A DNA stretch of 64,000 nt from Pirellula staleyi DSM 6068 (GTDB lineage Bacteria > Planctomycetota > Planctomycetia > Pirellulales > Pirellulaceae). The notes below the pieces were generated by a model. It did not search any database, had not been told where the DNA came from, and saw only the letters and a program-made list of their open reading frames with translations. Both the position numbers and the translations under genes were made by a program. Shown here one piece after another: positions 56,209-64,000 of the stretch; position 1 is the stretch's first letter, and the number at the start of each line of letters is the position of its first letter. The stretch spans positions 35,306 to 99,305 of the forward strand of contig CAMCMB010000017.1 of assembly GCA_945875845.1 (NCBI GenBank). The letters run 5' to 3'.

Positions 56209-58656
56209 CTAGTCAATGAGCGAAGTTGCAATTCCTTGCGCATCGACTTGCCAAGGGACCCAGACCAATGCAAGCAGCTTTACCTTGGTATCCGCCTTAC
56301 GAAGCGGGATATCGATGGATTCTAAGGTTAAGTTCTCGACCGAGAATTGGCTGGTGACCGCATCGATCTCGTCTTGACACTGACGCTCGATTTCATCCTT
56401 CGCGGCTTGCAGTTCTCCCAGCGTTTCTTGAGCCCTCATGACGTCCCCTTGTTGAGCGGTCGCTCGGCCTAAACCGCGAACTGCGGAAGCAGCTTTGGTG
56501 ACGTTTCCTTTCGTGGCTATCTTGTTTCCGAGCAACGCGCCGAGAATGCTTGTGCCAATGTTGAATATCCCCTCCATTTGCTTGGATTTCGCAGCCTCGG
56601 TTTCTTTGTCGAGTCTCTGCTGGGCAGCCAACAATCGCGTTTGAAAAGTCCTTATTTTTTCGGAGTATTTTGTCTTAAGCTTTTCAATGGCGGCATCCCG
56701 AGCTTCTTTGGCGGAATGCGACAAATCAATGCGAGCATCCGTTTCGGTCATCCCGGGTGGGGTTGTCTTTTTGATCGCCTTGCAGGAATAGACGGTGCAT
56801 TGAATATGTCGAAAAAAGTAGTCTTTGAGCGACTTTTCCCAGTTACTAAAATTTTTCGAGGAGGACAACTCCACAGGCATGCTCGCGTACGTGTACGCGT
56901 CTTCCGGCTGATTGCTCAACTGCAAAACATCCGCCTCAATGCGGGCTGCATTCTCCCAAATGGGATCGGGCAATTCGCCTTGAATGTGTACCATGAGGCG
57001 TACATCCTCCCAATAATCGACGTTGGCTGGCGATTTCACGAAGTGGATACTGGCTTGCCCCAATATCGCGGGTCGATATATCAAACGATTCTTGGGACCG
57101 GGGACCTTGGTTGGAAATAAAAATCGCTCGGTCACATCCGCAGGCAAAATCGGCCGCGAGCCGGACTCCGCCGCAGAAGCACGCCCATTCGACGATGCAG
57201 GCGATTGAGCCGACCCCTTGTTCATTGCTAGGTTTTTCTTTTCTGCCATCAATGTCGATATCTGATCGCGGGACAAAGGCCCACGCAAAAACGACAAGGC
57301 CCACCTCGATTGGAAAATGGTTGGCCCATCATCATGCACATTGTTCATGAGAAAAACGCGATTGCCGAGCGCTGAAAGGGATCGTTCCATCTCCCCCCGA
57401 TCGAATGCACTTCCCTGTTGCAACGATGCCCCCTCGAGTCCGTCGAGCACCCGATCCTTGTCCCGCTGCGTTTGCAAACGACCGAGGAACCAAGTTCCCA
57501 TGTTGGACAATCCCTTGTAGTCCAAGTCGACTGGGTTTTGTGTCGCCAGCACAATGCCTAGCCCGAAGGCTCTCGCTTGCTTGAGCAACGTCATCATGGG
57601 CGGCTTGGAGGGCGGCTTGGCGGACGGAGGAAAATACCCGTACACTTCGTCCATGTAAAACAACGCTCGAAGCGATCCGGTCCCTGGCTGAGCTCGCATC
57701 CAAGCTAATAACTCACCTAAAAAGATGGTCACAAAAAACATACGTTCGGAATCGTTCAAGTGAGCGATCGAAAGGATCGACAATCGCGGCTTGCCATCGG
57801 ACGTGTACAGAAGGCTCTTGATGTCGAGCGTTTGCCCCTCCAGCCAACCGGCAAAGGCTGGTGATGCGAGCAAGTTATTCAGGCTCATAGCCAGCTTGGC
57901 TCGCTCTGCCGCTGGAAAAAACGAATCGAGATCCAGAACCCCAATCTTCGTGATAGGCGGCGATTGAATCTGCCGAATGAGCTCTTCCAAACTAAGGTTG
58001 TTGCCGACGCGCCACGCATGGTCAAAAATATTCGAGAGCAAAATATGTTCTCGGCTTGTGAGCGGATCGGCGTTGATACCCAATAACGTCAGCAAACCAG
58101 AAGAGGCTGCTGAAACTTTTTCTCGCATCGTTTCCGTGTCTTGTCGCACCGCTGGAGGTGGAGCATCGAAGCTTTTGAGAACCGTCATCGGTACGCCGAT
58201 GTTGCTTCCAGGCGTGAAGATGGTCATATCGACCGAATCGCGATAGCGTCCGATGCGATCGGCTTCTTGATGCCAATCGTTCAGCCCTTTTCTCCAACGG
58301 GTAGCCGTTTCTTCTGCGAGCTCTGCAGGCTCTTTACCTTGTCGAGCGGCTTCTGCAGGGTCAAGCCATTCTTGAAAGTCCGAGGGTGCTAAATTTGGGA
58401 AGGCCAACAAAAGATTCCCTAAGTCACCCTTGGGGTCGATGCAGATCACAGGAATGCTGTCGATGGCCGCCTCTTCTAGCAAGCTTAGGCACAATCCGGT
58501 TTTTCCGCTGCCCGTCATCCCCACGCACAATGCGTGTGTTACGAGATCCTTGGAGTCGTAATTGACCAGCTCGTCGAGAAGTTTTCGGGCGCCAAGATCA
58601 TACTTTTTTCCGAGATAGAAACTACCAATCTTTTCATAGTCTTGTACGGATATCAT
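56209..58656 (-). CDS. HerA/VirB4-like P-loop ATPase
   Basis: 815 residues. Walker A VGMTGSGKTG at about 46-55, a DPKGDLGN loop that mimics a helicase motif, Walker B region ALFYMDEVYGYFPP (about 343-356), and the sensor-like segment GIVLATQNPVDLDYKGL (about 376-392), all typical of the HerA/FtsK/VirB4 (DUF87/DUF853) branch that pumps DNA or protein. The C-terminal third contains a Lys/Glu/Gln coiled coil (about 650-770) with a short Gly/Ala hydrophobic stretch (IFNIGTSILGALLGNKI). No nurA nuclease or secretion genes adjoin it, so its substrate is unknown. A single-gene unit, about 580 bp downstream of the ExbBD cluster's first gene. Confidence 0.8.
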   Translation of the reverse strand: MISVQDYEKIGSFYLGKKYDLGARKLLDELVNYDSKDLVTHALCVGMTGSGKTGLCLSLLEEAAIDSIPVICIDPKGDLGNLLLAFPNLAPSDFQEWLDPAEAARQGKEPAELAEETATRWRKGLNDWHQEADRIGRYRDSVDMTIFTPGSNIGVPMTVLKSFDAPPPAVRQDTETMREKVSAASSGLLTLLGINADPLTSREHILLSNIFDHAWRVGNNLSLEELIRQIQSPPITKIGVLDLDSFFPAAERAKLAMSLNNLLASPAFAGWLEGQTLDIKSLLYTSDGKPRLSILSIAHLNDSERMFFVTIFLGELLAWMRAQPGTGSLRALFYMDEVYGYFPPSAKPPSKPPMMTLLKQARAFGLGIVLATQNPVDLDYKGLSNMGTWFLGRLQTQRDKDRVLDGLEGASLQQGSAFDRGEMERSLSALGNRVFLMNNVHDDGPTIFQSRWALSFLRGPLSRDQISTLMAEKKNLAMNKGSAQSPASSNGRASAAESGSRPILPADVTERFLFPTKVPGPKNRLIYRPAILGQASIHFVKSPANVDYWEDVRLMVHIQGELPDPIWENAARIEADVLQLSNQPEDAYTYASMPVELSSSKNFSNWEKSLKDYFFRHIQCTVYSCKAIKKTTPPGMTETDARIDLSHSAKEARDAAIEKLKTKYSEKIRTFQTRLLAAQQRLDKETEAAKSKQMEGIFNIGTSILGALLGNKIATKGNVTKAASAVRGLGRATAQQGDVMRAQETLGELQAAKDEIERQCQDEIDAVTSQFSVENLTLESIDIPLRKADTKVKLLALVWVPWQVDAQGIATSLID

Positions 58657-58771
58657 CCACGATCATCCTTCGAAATTGAGGTTGTACTGAAACTTCTTAG
58701 CGAACGCCACCATGGCCTGTCGAGCGAGAAACGTCGTGGTCTCTGCCATTGCCCGAAACCGACCGAAAGTC

Positions 58772-59875
58772 CTATTCGTTGGCTACGTTTACGTAAACTT
58801 TCAATGCGGAGTTGTCTTCGACCAACAGTCGCATCATTTCTTTGTATCCCCCCAAACCGTCCACTGGGCTGGTCAAAATTTTAGGCAAGACGTTTGGAAA
58901 CATCACTTCGCCCAGCGCCAAGTCGCGAATGCCAGATTCAAAGTGCTCTCGGTTTGCATTGACACTGCCCACAAGCAGTTTATTGCCCAGCACCCATTCG
59001 ATATTGATCTTATCCGATGGAACGCTTGTGGTCACTTTGCCACCCGTGATGCTCGTCCAGACCAACACACCGTTGTGTCCCAACGATTCCATTGCGCTGA
59101 ACGCAATCGACGAAGAACCGGTTGCATCAATGATCAAATCGGCCTTACCGACCTGCTTGGTAAGTTCGGACAAGGGGGTTTGCGATGTCGGAACATAGGT
59201 TGCTTCCATTCCCTCGACGATCGAACTCTTGAGGTGTGGGCCTGCCGCTCTTGCGAGCGTAAACACTTCGATTCCCCGAAGTCGCAAGTTGAGCGTGGAC
59301 AACAAACCAATCTGCCCAGCGCCGAGAACAAATGCTCGTTTTGGATTCCAAACCTTCATGCGGCGCTGTGCCTCAAACGCTTGTTGAATCGCTTTGGCCG
59401 CACAGCTCATTGGCTCCATGAGCACGTGTAGATTTTTGAGCCCTTTGGGGACTCTCACAACATAGTCTTCGTGATCCACAAAGTACTCCGTCAGATACCC
59501 GTGCAGCAAATTGATTCCGCGTTCATAGTAGGTCTCTTCGCTGGTCATGTCGTAGGTGCCAATCTTATCGTAGATCGATCCACCCGGGCGACGTACGGTG
59601 GCCGTCACGTAATCGCCCACTTTGATATTCCGAACGTTGGCCCCAACCTCCTTGACGATTCCAAACGACTCATGCCCCAATACCAAATAGTCGTCTCCTG
59701 GCGGTGAATTGCCGTAAAGTGCATCGTTGATTTCACGGTCCGTTGCATCGACGCCGACCTTGAGAACCTTGACCAAAATTCCTTTGCCGTCCGGGATTGT
59801 ACCGATCGAAGGCATCGGGATGTCTCGTTCATGTACGCTGTTGGGTGTGCCAGGCCGGACTGCAATCGCTTTCAT
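58772..59875 (-). CDS. gdh: Glucose 1-dehydrogenase (zinc-dependent MDR family)
   Basis: 367 residues. The N-terminal catalytic domain has [16 protein letters not shown] and [13 protein letters not shown]; the Cys of the usual catalytic CGTD is replaced by Asp, as in archaeal glucose dehydrogenases. The structural-zinc loop common in alcohol dehydrogenases is absent. The Rossmann domain carries [12 protein letters not shown] (about 179-190). The C-terminal GDH region has [20 protein letters not shown]. By family it oxidises glucose (and similar sugars) to the lactone with NAD(P), the first step of a non-phosphorylative route. The next gene (zinc ribbon) is 100 bp upstream on the same strand. 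Confidence 0.88.
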   Translation of the reverse strand: MKAIAVRPGTPNSVHERDIPMPSIGTIPDGKGILVKVLKVGVDATDREINDALYGNSPPGDDYLVLGHESFGIVKEVGANVRNIKVGDYVTATVRRPGGSIYDKIGTYDMTSEETYYERGINLLHGYLTEYFVDHEDYVVRVPKGLKNLHVLMEPMSCAAKAIQQAFEAQRRMKVWNPKRAFVLGAGQIGLLSTLNLRLRGIEVFTLARAAGPHLKSSIVEGMEATYVPTSQTPLSELTKQVGKADLIIDATGSSSIAFSAMESLGHNGVLVWTSITGGKVTTSVPSDKINIEWVLGNKLLVGSVNANREHFESGIRDLALGEVMFPNVLPKILTSPVDGLGGYKEMMRLLVEDNSALKVYVNVANE

Positions 59876-59975
59876 AACGCTCTGCTATTGGTTTGTTGAG
59901 AATGGGTGGGGTGGACGATCAAGAAGATCGAATCGCCGAAAAGTATAACGGCCCGACGGCGCTTGGCACAGTCGT

Positions 59976-60677
59976 TTACTCAGGGCGATAGAGCAGTCGA
60001 CTGCAGCTAGGGCAAATGAAAGGTTGCCCCATTCTGAGTTTGTCAAGAATGCGCGGCGTGAGACCTGTATTGCAACCACCACACGAAACATCTTCGAGCT
60101 GGGCCATGGCATCCGAACCGCGACTCGATACCAAGCGCTTGTAGTCGACTTTGAAGTCCGGCGTTAACTGCTCTTCCACCGAGGCGAGATTTCCCTCAAC
60201 CCGAATCAACTCTTGTTGGAGGGTCGCAATCCTGGAGGCGACGCTGTTCTCGACTTTGACCTTTTCCGCTTCAGTGATTTTTAGTTTTTGTTCGTATTCC
60301 TTGGACAAGGCTTGAAAGCTATCAATTTCCTCGAGGGTTTCTAGAATTTCGTCGGACAATACGTTGTTGGCTTGCGTGTCCGCCGCGATTTGCTCCTTGA
60401 TGGCCTGGAACTCACGATTATTGGTCGCGGAGTTCATTTTCCCTTCCCAATCATGAATTTTGGCTTCGCGTTCACGAAGCTGCAGTTGCTTTCGGTCGGC
60501 GTCCATCTTTTTCTGTTTGATGGTGTCCTTGCTTTTTTGCAGTGCGTCTTTTGCGGTGTCGACCTGCGACTGAGCCGCCTTGATTTGTTTGGGGCCACGC
60601 TCAATTTGCGACTTTATTTCAGCAATTTGAACCAATATTTGATGCAGATTTCGGACTACGGAGTCGCTGACGTTCAT
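59976..60677 (-). CDS. Coiled-coil protein with C-terminal zinc ribbon (CT398-like)
   Basis: 233 residues from the ATG at 60677, preceded by GGAAA; the frame is open to 60797. A long antiparallel coiled coil (about 10-175, rich in Lys, Gln, Glu) is followed by a C4 zinc ribbon with CGGCNTG and ICPSCSRLLY. The family (CT398/DUF164) binds nucleic acid-linked or flagellar/secretion partners in some bacteria, but its job is not settled. Located upstream of the glucose dehydrogenase gene and divergent from a TPR gene. Confidence 0.85.
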   Translation of the reverse strand: MNVSDSVVRNLHQILVQIAEIKSQIERGPKQIKAAQSQVDTAKDALQKSKDTIKQKKMDADRKQLQLREREAKIHDWEGKMNSATNNREFQAIKEQIAADTQANNVLSDEILETLEEIDSFQALSKEYEQKLKITEAEKVKVENSVASRIATLQQELIRVEGNLASVEEQLTPDFKVDYKRLVSSRGSDAMAQLEDVSCGGCNTGLTPRILDKLRMGQPFICPSCSRLLYRPE

Positions 60678-60840
60678 TCGATTTCCACTGATAGATAGTT
60701 CGGCGAAACGGTTTCCCCAGATTAAACCACAAATGTCGACAGAAACTAGCCTGATATCTCTATTGCGATGTGAATTGCAACTAACGACAATTGCCAACGC
60801 GGTTTGGACGGACAGTACCTATTAATTTGATGGAAATGCA

Positions 60841-61971
60841 ATGATATCCTCTGCCTTGAAGCACTGCGTTTGGAGCGGTTCTGCAGTCGTTTTCCTGTTT
60901 TGTGAAACGTCCACGGGTATCGTTTTTTCCCAAGAACCCGCGAAATCCGATCGAAAAGGCGACCGACCGGCGGTTTCCTCCGACCTGGAGAGCATCTACC
61001 TCAAGACAGAAAATGCATCCACGGTTGCCGACTACACCGCAATTCTTGCTTTTTGCCGAAACGTAGCCGGGGACACGACTCGTTCGCGGGAAGATCGCGA
61101 ATACGCTCGAAATTTGATGAGCTGGGCGGCAAACCGCCGAGGCGAAGCTCGCAGCGATCAAGCGGGAATCATGGTTCGAGAGCAGCAATTGTCCGAAGCC
61201 GAGCAACTCGACGCTTTGGCTCGCAAGGACTTTGAAAATGCAATCCAACTGGACAACACGCGATGGCGAGCCCACCACAATCTCGCGATCACCCAAGCGG
61301 TCCAAGGAGAGATGCAGGCAGCGCTTACGAGTCTTGCCCAAGTGATCCGGCTCAACCCAGAGTACCCAAACGCCTACTTCAATCGGGGCGAGATTCTCTT
61401 TCGTGCCAATCAATATGAGGCCGCATTGGCGGACTACGAAAAGGGAATTCAGCTAGCGCCGGACGACGCATCTGCGTTCAGTGGCAGAGCCCACACACTT
61501 TACGCATTGGGGAAAACAAAAGAAGCGCTTGCCGATTATGCCAAAGCGATGGAACTCGCACCCCAATCGGTGGATGCCGCCACGGAGTACGCAGACACTT
61601 GCCAAGCGCTCGGCAATTGGAAAGAAGCCGCCCTCGCATACCAAAAAGCCATGCAACTCGATGGCAAGAATGCGAGAGCGCTTCAAAACGCAGCGTGGAT
61701 GATGGCGACTTGCCCTGATGATTTTTATCGAAACGGTTCGTCCGCTTTGGAAACCGCTCAATTGGCCGTGCAAGTAGCGTCCGCACCTGCATCCGCACAA
61801 GTGCTCGACGTGTTGGCCGCAGCACAAGCCACCGCCGGCGATTTCGCAGCAGCTCAGAACACGGTTGCGGAAGCACTTCGTTCCACCACAGATCCGGTGC
61901 TAAGAAGCGAACTGCAAATGCGAGGAAAGCTCTATCAACGGAAAAAAGGGTACGTCCAACCCAAACGCTAA
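60841..61971 (+). CDS. Exported TPR protein
   Basis: 376 residues. A signal peptide (about 8-30) leads into a helical region and then at least five tetratricopeptide repeats (about 135-310): WRAHHNLAITQAVQGEMQAA, PNAYFNRGEILFRANQYEAA, ASAFSGRAHTLYALGKTKEA, VDAATEYADTCQALGNWKEA, ARALQNAAWMMATCPDDFYR. The typical 34-residue period and Gly/Ala/Pro positions are clear. Such proteins scaffold protein contacts in the periplasm. The partner cannot be inferred from context. Confidence 0.88.
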   Translation: MISSALKHCVWSGSAVVFLFCETSTGIVFSQEPAKSDRKGDRPAVSSDLESIYLKTENASTVADYTAILAFCRNVAGDTTRSREDREYARNLMSWAANRRGEARSDQAGIMVREQQLSEAEQLDALARKDFENAIQLDNTRWRAHHNLAITQAVQGEMQAALTSLAQVIRLNPEYPNAYFNRGEILFRANQYEAALADYEKGIQLAPDDASAFSGRAHTLYALGKTKEALADYAKAMELAPQSVDAATEYADTCQALGNWKEAALAYQKAMQLDGKNARALQNAAWMMATCPDDFYRNGSSALETAQLAVQVASAPASAQVLDVLAAAQATAGDFAAAQNTVAEALRSTTDPVLRSELQMRGKLYQRKKGYVQPKR

Positions 61972-62579
61972 AGTATGGATCTGGTCCTATAGAGTTGATT
62001 TGATCCTGGTGGTGGCCAGAGGGCTACCGTTCACGTCGATACAATCGCTTTTGGACGGTCGGTGCATTTGCCATAACAACCCGTAGAACGAAGGATAGCA
62101 ACTTTCGAACTATCACAAAACATTGGGAAAACACCCAAAAGTTCGAATCCTGTCCTCTCCGCTGTAATTCTGAAAGACACGCAGTAAAATCCTGGTTTTC
62201 CCAGGGTTTTTCGCATTTCTGGCCAATTGCTTTGGCTTTCCTGCACGTGCATGCTTGCACATGCTGCGCCGTCTAGTGCGCTGCCTTGCCCCCTGGTGAG
62301 TCGTCCAGTGAGTCGCCAGAGTCGCCTCTGAACCCTCGTTTTTGCAGGGAAAACAGGTGATTTTGCAGCAGAGGGGGTAGGATTCGAACTAGGTGGTGAT
62401 GTTTTGAAACTCGCCGAAACATCCTATCACTCCATCCAATTATTGTTCGGTTCACAAGTGACTGATATCATTCGACGTCGGATCGAGGTTAGCTTGCGTG
62501 ATAGGCTGCATTGGTGCGGTCTACAGAGTTTAGGCTGATCCGTATAAAAACAAGTTCGCCAACAGAAAGAGTAATCTCA
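61972..62579. other. Spacer with two inverted tRNA-3'-end-like sequences
   Basis: 608 bp without a credible gene. GTTCGAATCCT followed by a CCTCTCC-type acceptor stretch occurs at 62141-62162 on the plus strand and, with changes, at 62368-62389 on the minus strand. Each looks like the T-loop and acceptor end of a tRNA, but neither has a matching 5' part. They could be old attachment sites of integrated elements. The string tgcacgtgcatgcttgcacatgc (about 62244) is an extra palindrome. Confidence 0.45.
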
Positions 62580-63197
62580 ATGTCCAAAGCATTGATTGCA
62601 ACGGCACTCGCCATACTCGCAAGTTTGCCTGCAGTCGCTGACGAAATCGCACTCGAGAAGCTTGGTGCCTCCATTTCCGCATGCGACGATTGGTTTACCC
62701 TGGCCCCCGAACACCTTGCCAAGTTAAATCAGGCCGCTTCAAAAGCAGCAGTTTTACATGCGAGCAGTCTTGGAATGAAACTCGGCAACGATGATACAGA
62801 ATCAACTATCATTGTATTACAATCCAAATTTCTGTTAGGCCTAAAAGAAGATAATCCAAACTTGATTGTCGCAAGCGAAAAGCCGTGGTCCGACAAGTTC
62901 GAGCGAAGTGGAAAAGGTTTCCTGGACCTGATGGCTGATCGGGTAAAGCGGTTAAATGCAAAAACAAGGTTTTCGAAGCAACCAAAGGAACTGAAGATTG
63001 GCGATGCTGTGTTCTATGTTGCCGACGCCGAAAACACTTTAGTCCTCAATGCCAAAACGAGACAGCGTTATATTTGCGGCTTCATGAATGATCGATATGT
63101 GTACTTTGTTCTTTCGTTCAATAGTGAAGAGGACGACGATTTTCGTGTCATGATGCAGAGTGTAAAATCACTTCATCCGACCAATCAGCCAAAGTAA
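62580..63197 (+). CDS. Small exported protein, probable gene-cassette product
   Basis: 205 residues from the ATG at 62580 (the frame is open to 62511). A signal peptide (about 1-20, ending near AVADE) is clear. The rest is a compact alpha/beta protein with no family I recognise; a helix-rich N-terminal half precedes strands such as DAVFYVADAENTLVLN and RYICGFMNDRYVYFVLSF. The stop codon lies 6 bases before an attC-like hairpin, the usual layout of an integron cassette. Confidence 0.65.
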   Translation: MSKALIATALAILASLPAVADEIALEKLGASISACDDWFTLAPEHLAKLNQAASKAAVLHASSLGMKLGNDDTESTIIVLQSKFLLGLKEDNPNLIVASEKPWSDKFERSGKGFLDLMADRVKRLNAKTRFSKQPKELKIGDAVFYVADAENTLVLNAKTRQRYICGFMNDRYVYFVLSFNSEEDDDFRVMMQSVKSLHPTNQPK

Positions 63198-63203
63198 CAC
63201 AGT

Positions 63204-63293
63204 GGCGAACCAACCGTTGCACCTAAGCCGCCGAAGGTGCGGATTTGAGATGGATGCCGTTCACTGGCGGCTAGGTGAACGGAACCGTTACGT
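63204..63293 (+). other. attC-like recombination site
   Basis: An imperfect palindrome: CCGTTGCACCTAAGCCGCC (63214-63232) pairs with GGCGGCTAGGTGAACGG (63266-63282), leaving two unpaired bases (G and A) on one arm. Outside the stem are unpaired spacers and then outer boxes GGCGAAC (63204-63210) and GTTACG (63287-63292), whose AAC/GTT can pair. Outer box, unpaired spacer, inner stem with extrahelical bases and variable terminal loop is the layout of integron attC sites. No integrase gene is in the window. Confidence 0.55.
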
Positions 63294-63304
63294 TGAACCT
63301 AAAT

Positions 63305-63769
63305 ATGAATACACCAGCTATAGCCTTACCGGAGCAGTACGCAGCATGGCATGCTACCTTGCCGCTGGTGCATATAGTGGCTTTCAAAAAGAATCAGTGG
63401 CAGTTCTATACTCTCGATGAACTACAGGCTGCAACGCGAGTCGATAAGTTCAAAGCTACGAATGCAACGCAACTTCGTGCGTTCGTCGAGATGCACAGAA
63501 CTCATGGTGCCACTGATGCTGAGGGCCCGAAGAAGACCAAGTTTTCCCTCGAACGACTCGCTGCCTGCATCGCCATTGCCGTAGAAAATGCCGACATCTT
63601 GTTCACCGACCCGTGTGACGGGTTCTCGATGTGGAAGCTTCGGCCAGACGAGTGCGCGGTGCGCCCATTAAACTGCACAATCCTTGAGTTCATCGCGGCG
63701 GCAACCGTGGAGAATCTTCAGGTTGATTGGAGTAAAATAGGTAAAATAGGTGCCAGGCACCTGCCTTGA
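63305..63769 (+). CDS. Hypothetical protein, second cassette-like ORF
   Basis: 154 codons from the ATG at 63305 (GTG at 63275 lies inside the attC-like site). The sequence starts 12 bases after that site. Protein-like composition with segments such as QWQFYTLDELQAATRVDKFKA and FSLERLAACIAIAVENADILF; no family recognised. The last 11 codons are read from the 51-bp repeat, so the gene may have lost its original end there. Confidence 0.5.
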   Translation: MNTPAIALPEQYAAWHATLPLVHIVAFKKNQWQFYTLDELQAATRVDKFKATNATQLRAFVEMHRTHGATDAEGPKKTKFSLERLAACIAIAVENADILFTDPCDGFSMWKLRPDECAVRPLNCTILEFIAAATVENLQVDWSKIGKIGARHLP

Positions 63770-63837
63770 CAGGGCGAATTGCTGACAATAGGTAAAATAG
63801 GTGCCAGGCACCTGCCTTGACAGGGCGAATTGCTGAC
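63736..63837. repeat. Two exact 51-bp direct repeats with REP-like palindrome
   Basis: Units 63736-63786 and 63787-63837 are identical. Each contains the perfect palindrome AGGTGCCAGGCACCT (63748-63762 and 63799-63813). Placed directly before a RAYT transposase gene, these look like its REP substrate sites. Confidence 0.92.
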
Positions 63838-63866
63838 GGTACAACTGTTGCAAAGGAGATTATAAA

Positions 63867-64000
63867 ATGCCGCGTACACCCCGTGCGGAACAGTTTGATC
63901 CAAACGAAGTTGGTATCGTCCACCTCATCCAGCGCTGCGTTCGAAGGTCCTTTCTGGCTGGATTCGATGAATCTACCGGAAAAGACTATTCCCATCGCAG
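63867..64000 (+). CDS. REP-associated (RAYT) / IS200-like Y1 transposase, N-terminal part
   Basis: 44 codons up to the window edge. AAGGAG (63852-63857) stands 9 bases before the ATG. The start MPRTPRAEQFDP...VHLIQRCVRRSFLAGFDESTGKDYSHR is the typical opening of planctomycete transposase-like proteins with the Y1 (HUH) fold. The HUH motif and catalytic Tyr lie beyond the window. These proteins nick and join single strands at REP palindromes. Confidence 0.75.
   Translation, partial: MPRTPRAEQFDPNEVGIVHLIQRCVRRSFLAGFDESTGKDYSHR

Noticed and set aside
56209..58656. HerA-like ATPase as part of a HerA-based phage defence system
   Set aside because: No SIR2, NurA, DUF4297 or other defence partner adjoins it; neighbours are metabolic or envelope genes.
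62141..62162. A complete tRNA gene
   Set aside because: The T-loop and acceptor-like end are present but no matching 5' acceptor strand, D-arm or anticodon arm could be found within 100 bases, and the T-stem does not pair.

Overview
The window reads as chromosomal DNA of a planctomycete, most likely a Pirellulaceae (Rhodopirellula/Blastopirellula-like) organism. The evidence is the DUF1549/DUF1553 cytochrome protein next to a DUF1501 Tat protein, an extracellular protein with the planctomycete N-terminal LEDRRVMA-type motif and dockerin repeats, secreted sugar-dehydrogenase/cytochrome fusions, many divergent single-gene units, and long intergenic spacers filled with palindromic repeats. No rRNA, complete tRNA, CRISPR array or prophage was found.

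Layout. 0-9 kb: a DsbD-type thiol:disulfide protein, a ThDP-dependent 2-keto acid decarboxylase, six-domain ribosomal protein S1 with a clear terminator, and rpiB overlapping convergently with an MFS permease gene. 9-16.5 kb: a LysR regulator (apparently with an ATT start) followed by gltB and gltD, the glutamate synthase. 16.5-18.2 kb: the remains of a group II intron placed just 3' of a hairpin, then about 1 kb of palindrome-rich tandem repeats. 18-26 kb: secreted redox proteins typical of planctomycetes. 26.6-37.3 kb: an HdeD-like membrane protein, a broken IS66 element, a TolC-like protein, a DUF255 thioredoxin protein fused to a DsbD alpha-like domain, a secreted aldose epimerase and a dockerin/cadherin-like surface protein. 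37-45 kb: a Tat sugar isomerase-like protein, PutA (proline to glutamate), SixA and a TlpA-like thioredoxin.

45-55.6 kb: eight genes on the minus strand, packed with 1-8 nt overlaps or gaps of up to 30 nt: ExbB/TolQ, two ExbD proteins (one with a zinc ribbon and an acidic linker), a membrane-anchored PQQ-type propeller protein, a family 5 solute-binding protein with an added helical domain, an exported protein of unknown function, a receiver domain whose phospho-acceptor is Asn, and a Fur-family regulator. This is the best candidate in the window for an undescribed multi-protein system: an ion-driven envelope motor linked to outer or periplasmic sensing or binding proteins, probably under metal or peroxide control (inference).

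56-62 kb: a HerA-like ATPase, glucose dehydrogenase, a zinc-ribbon coiled-coil protein and a TPR protein. 62-64 kb: an accessory tail holding two inverted tRNA-3'-end-like sequences, a small secreted protein followed directly by an attC-like hairpin, a second cassette-like ORF, and a REP-associated (RAYT) transposase gene cut by the window edge and preceded by two exact 51-bp repeats containing a perfect palindrome.
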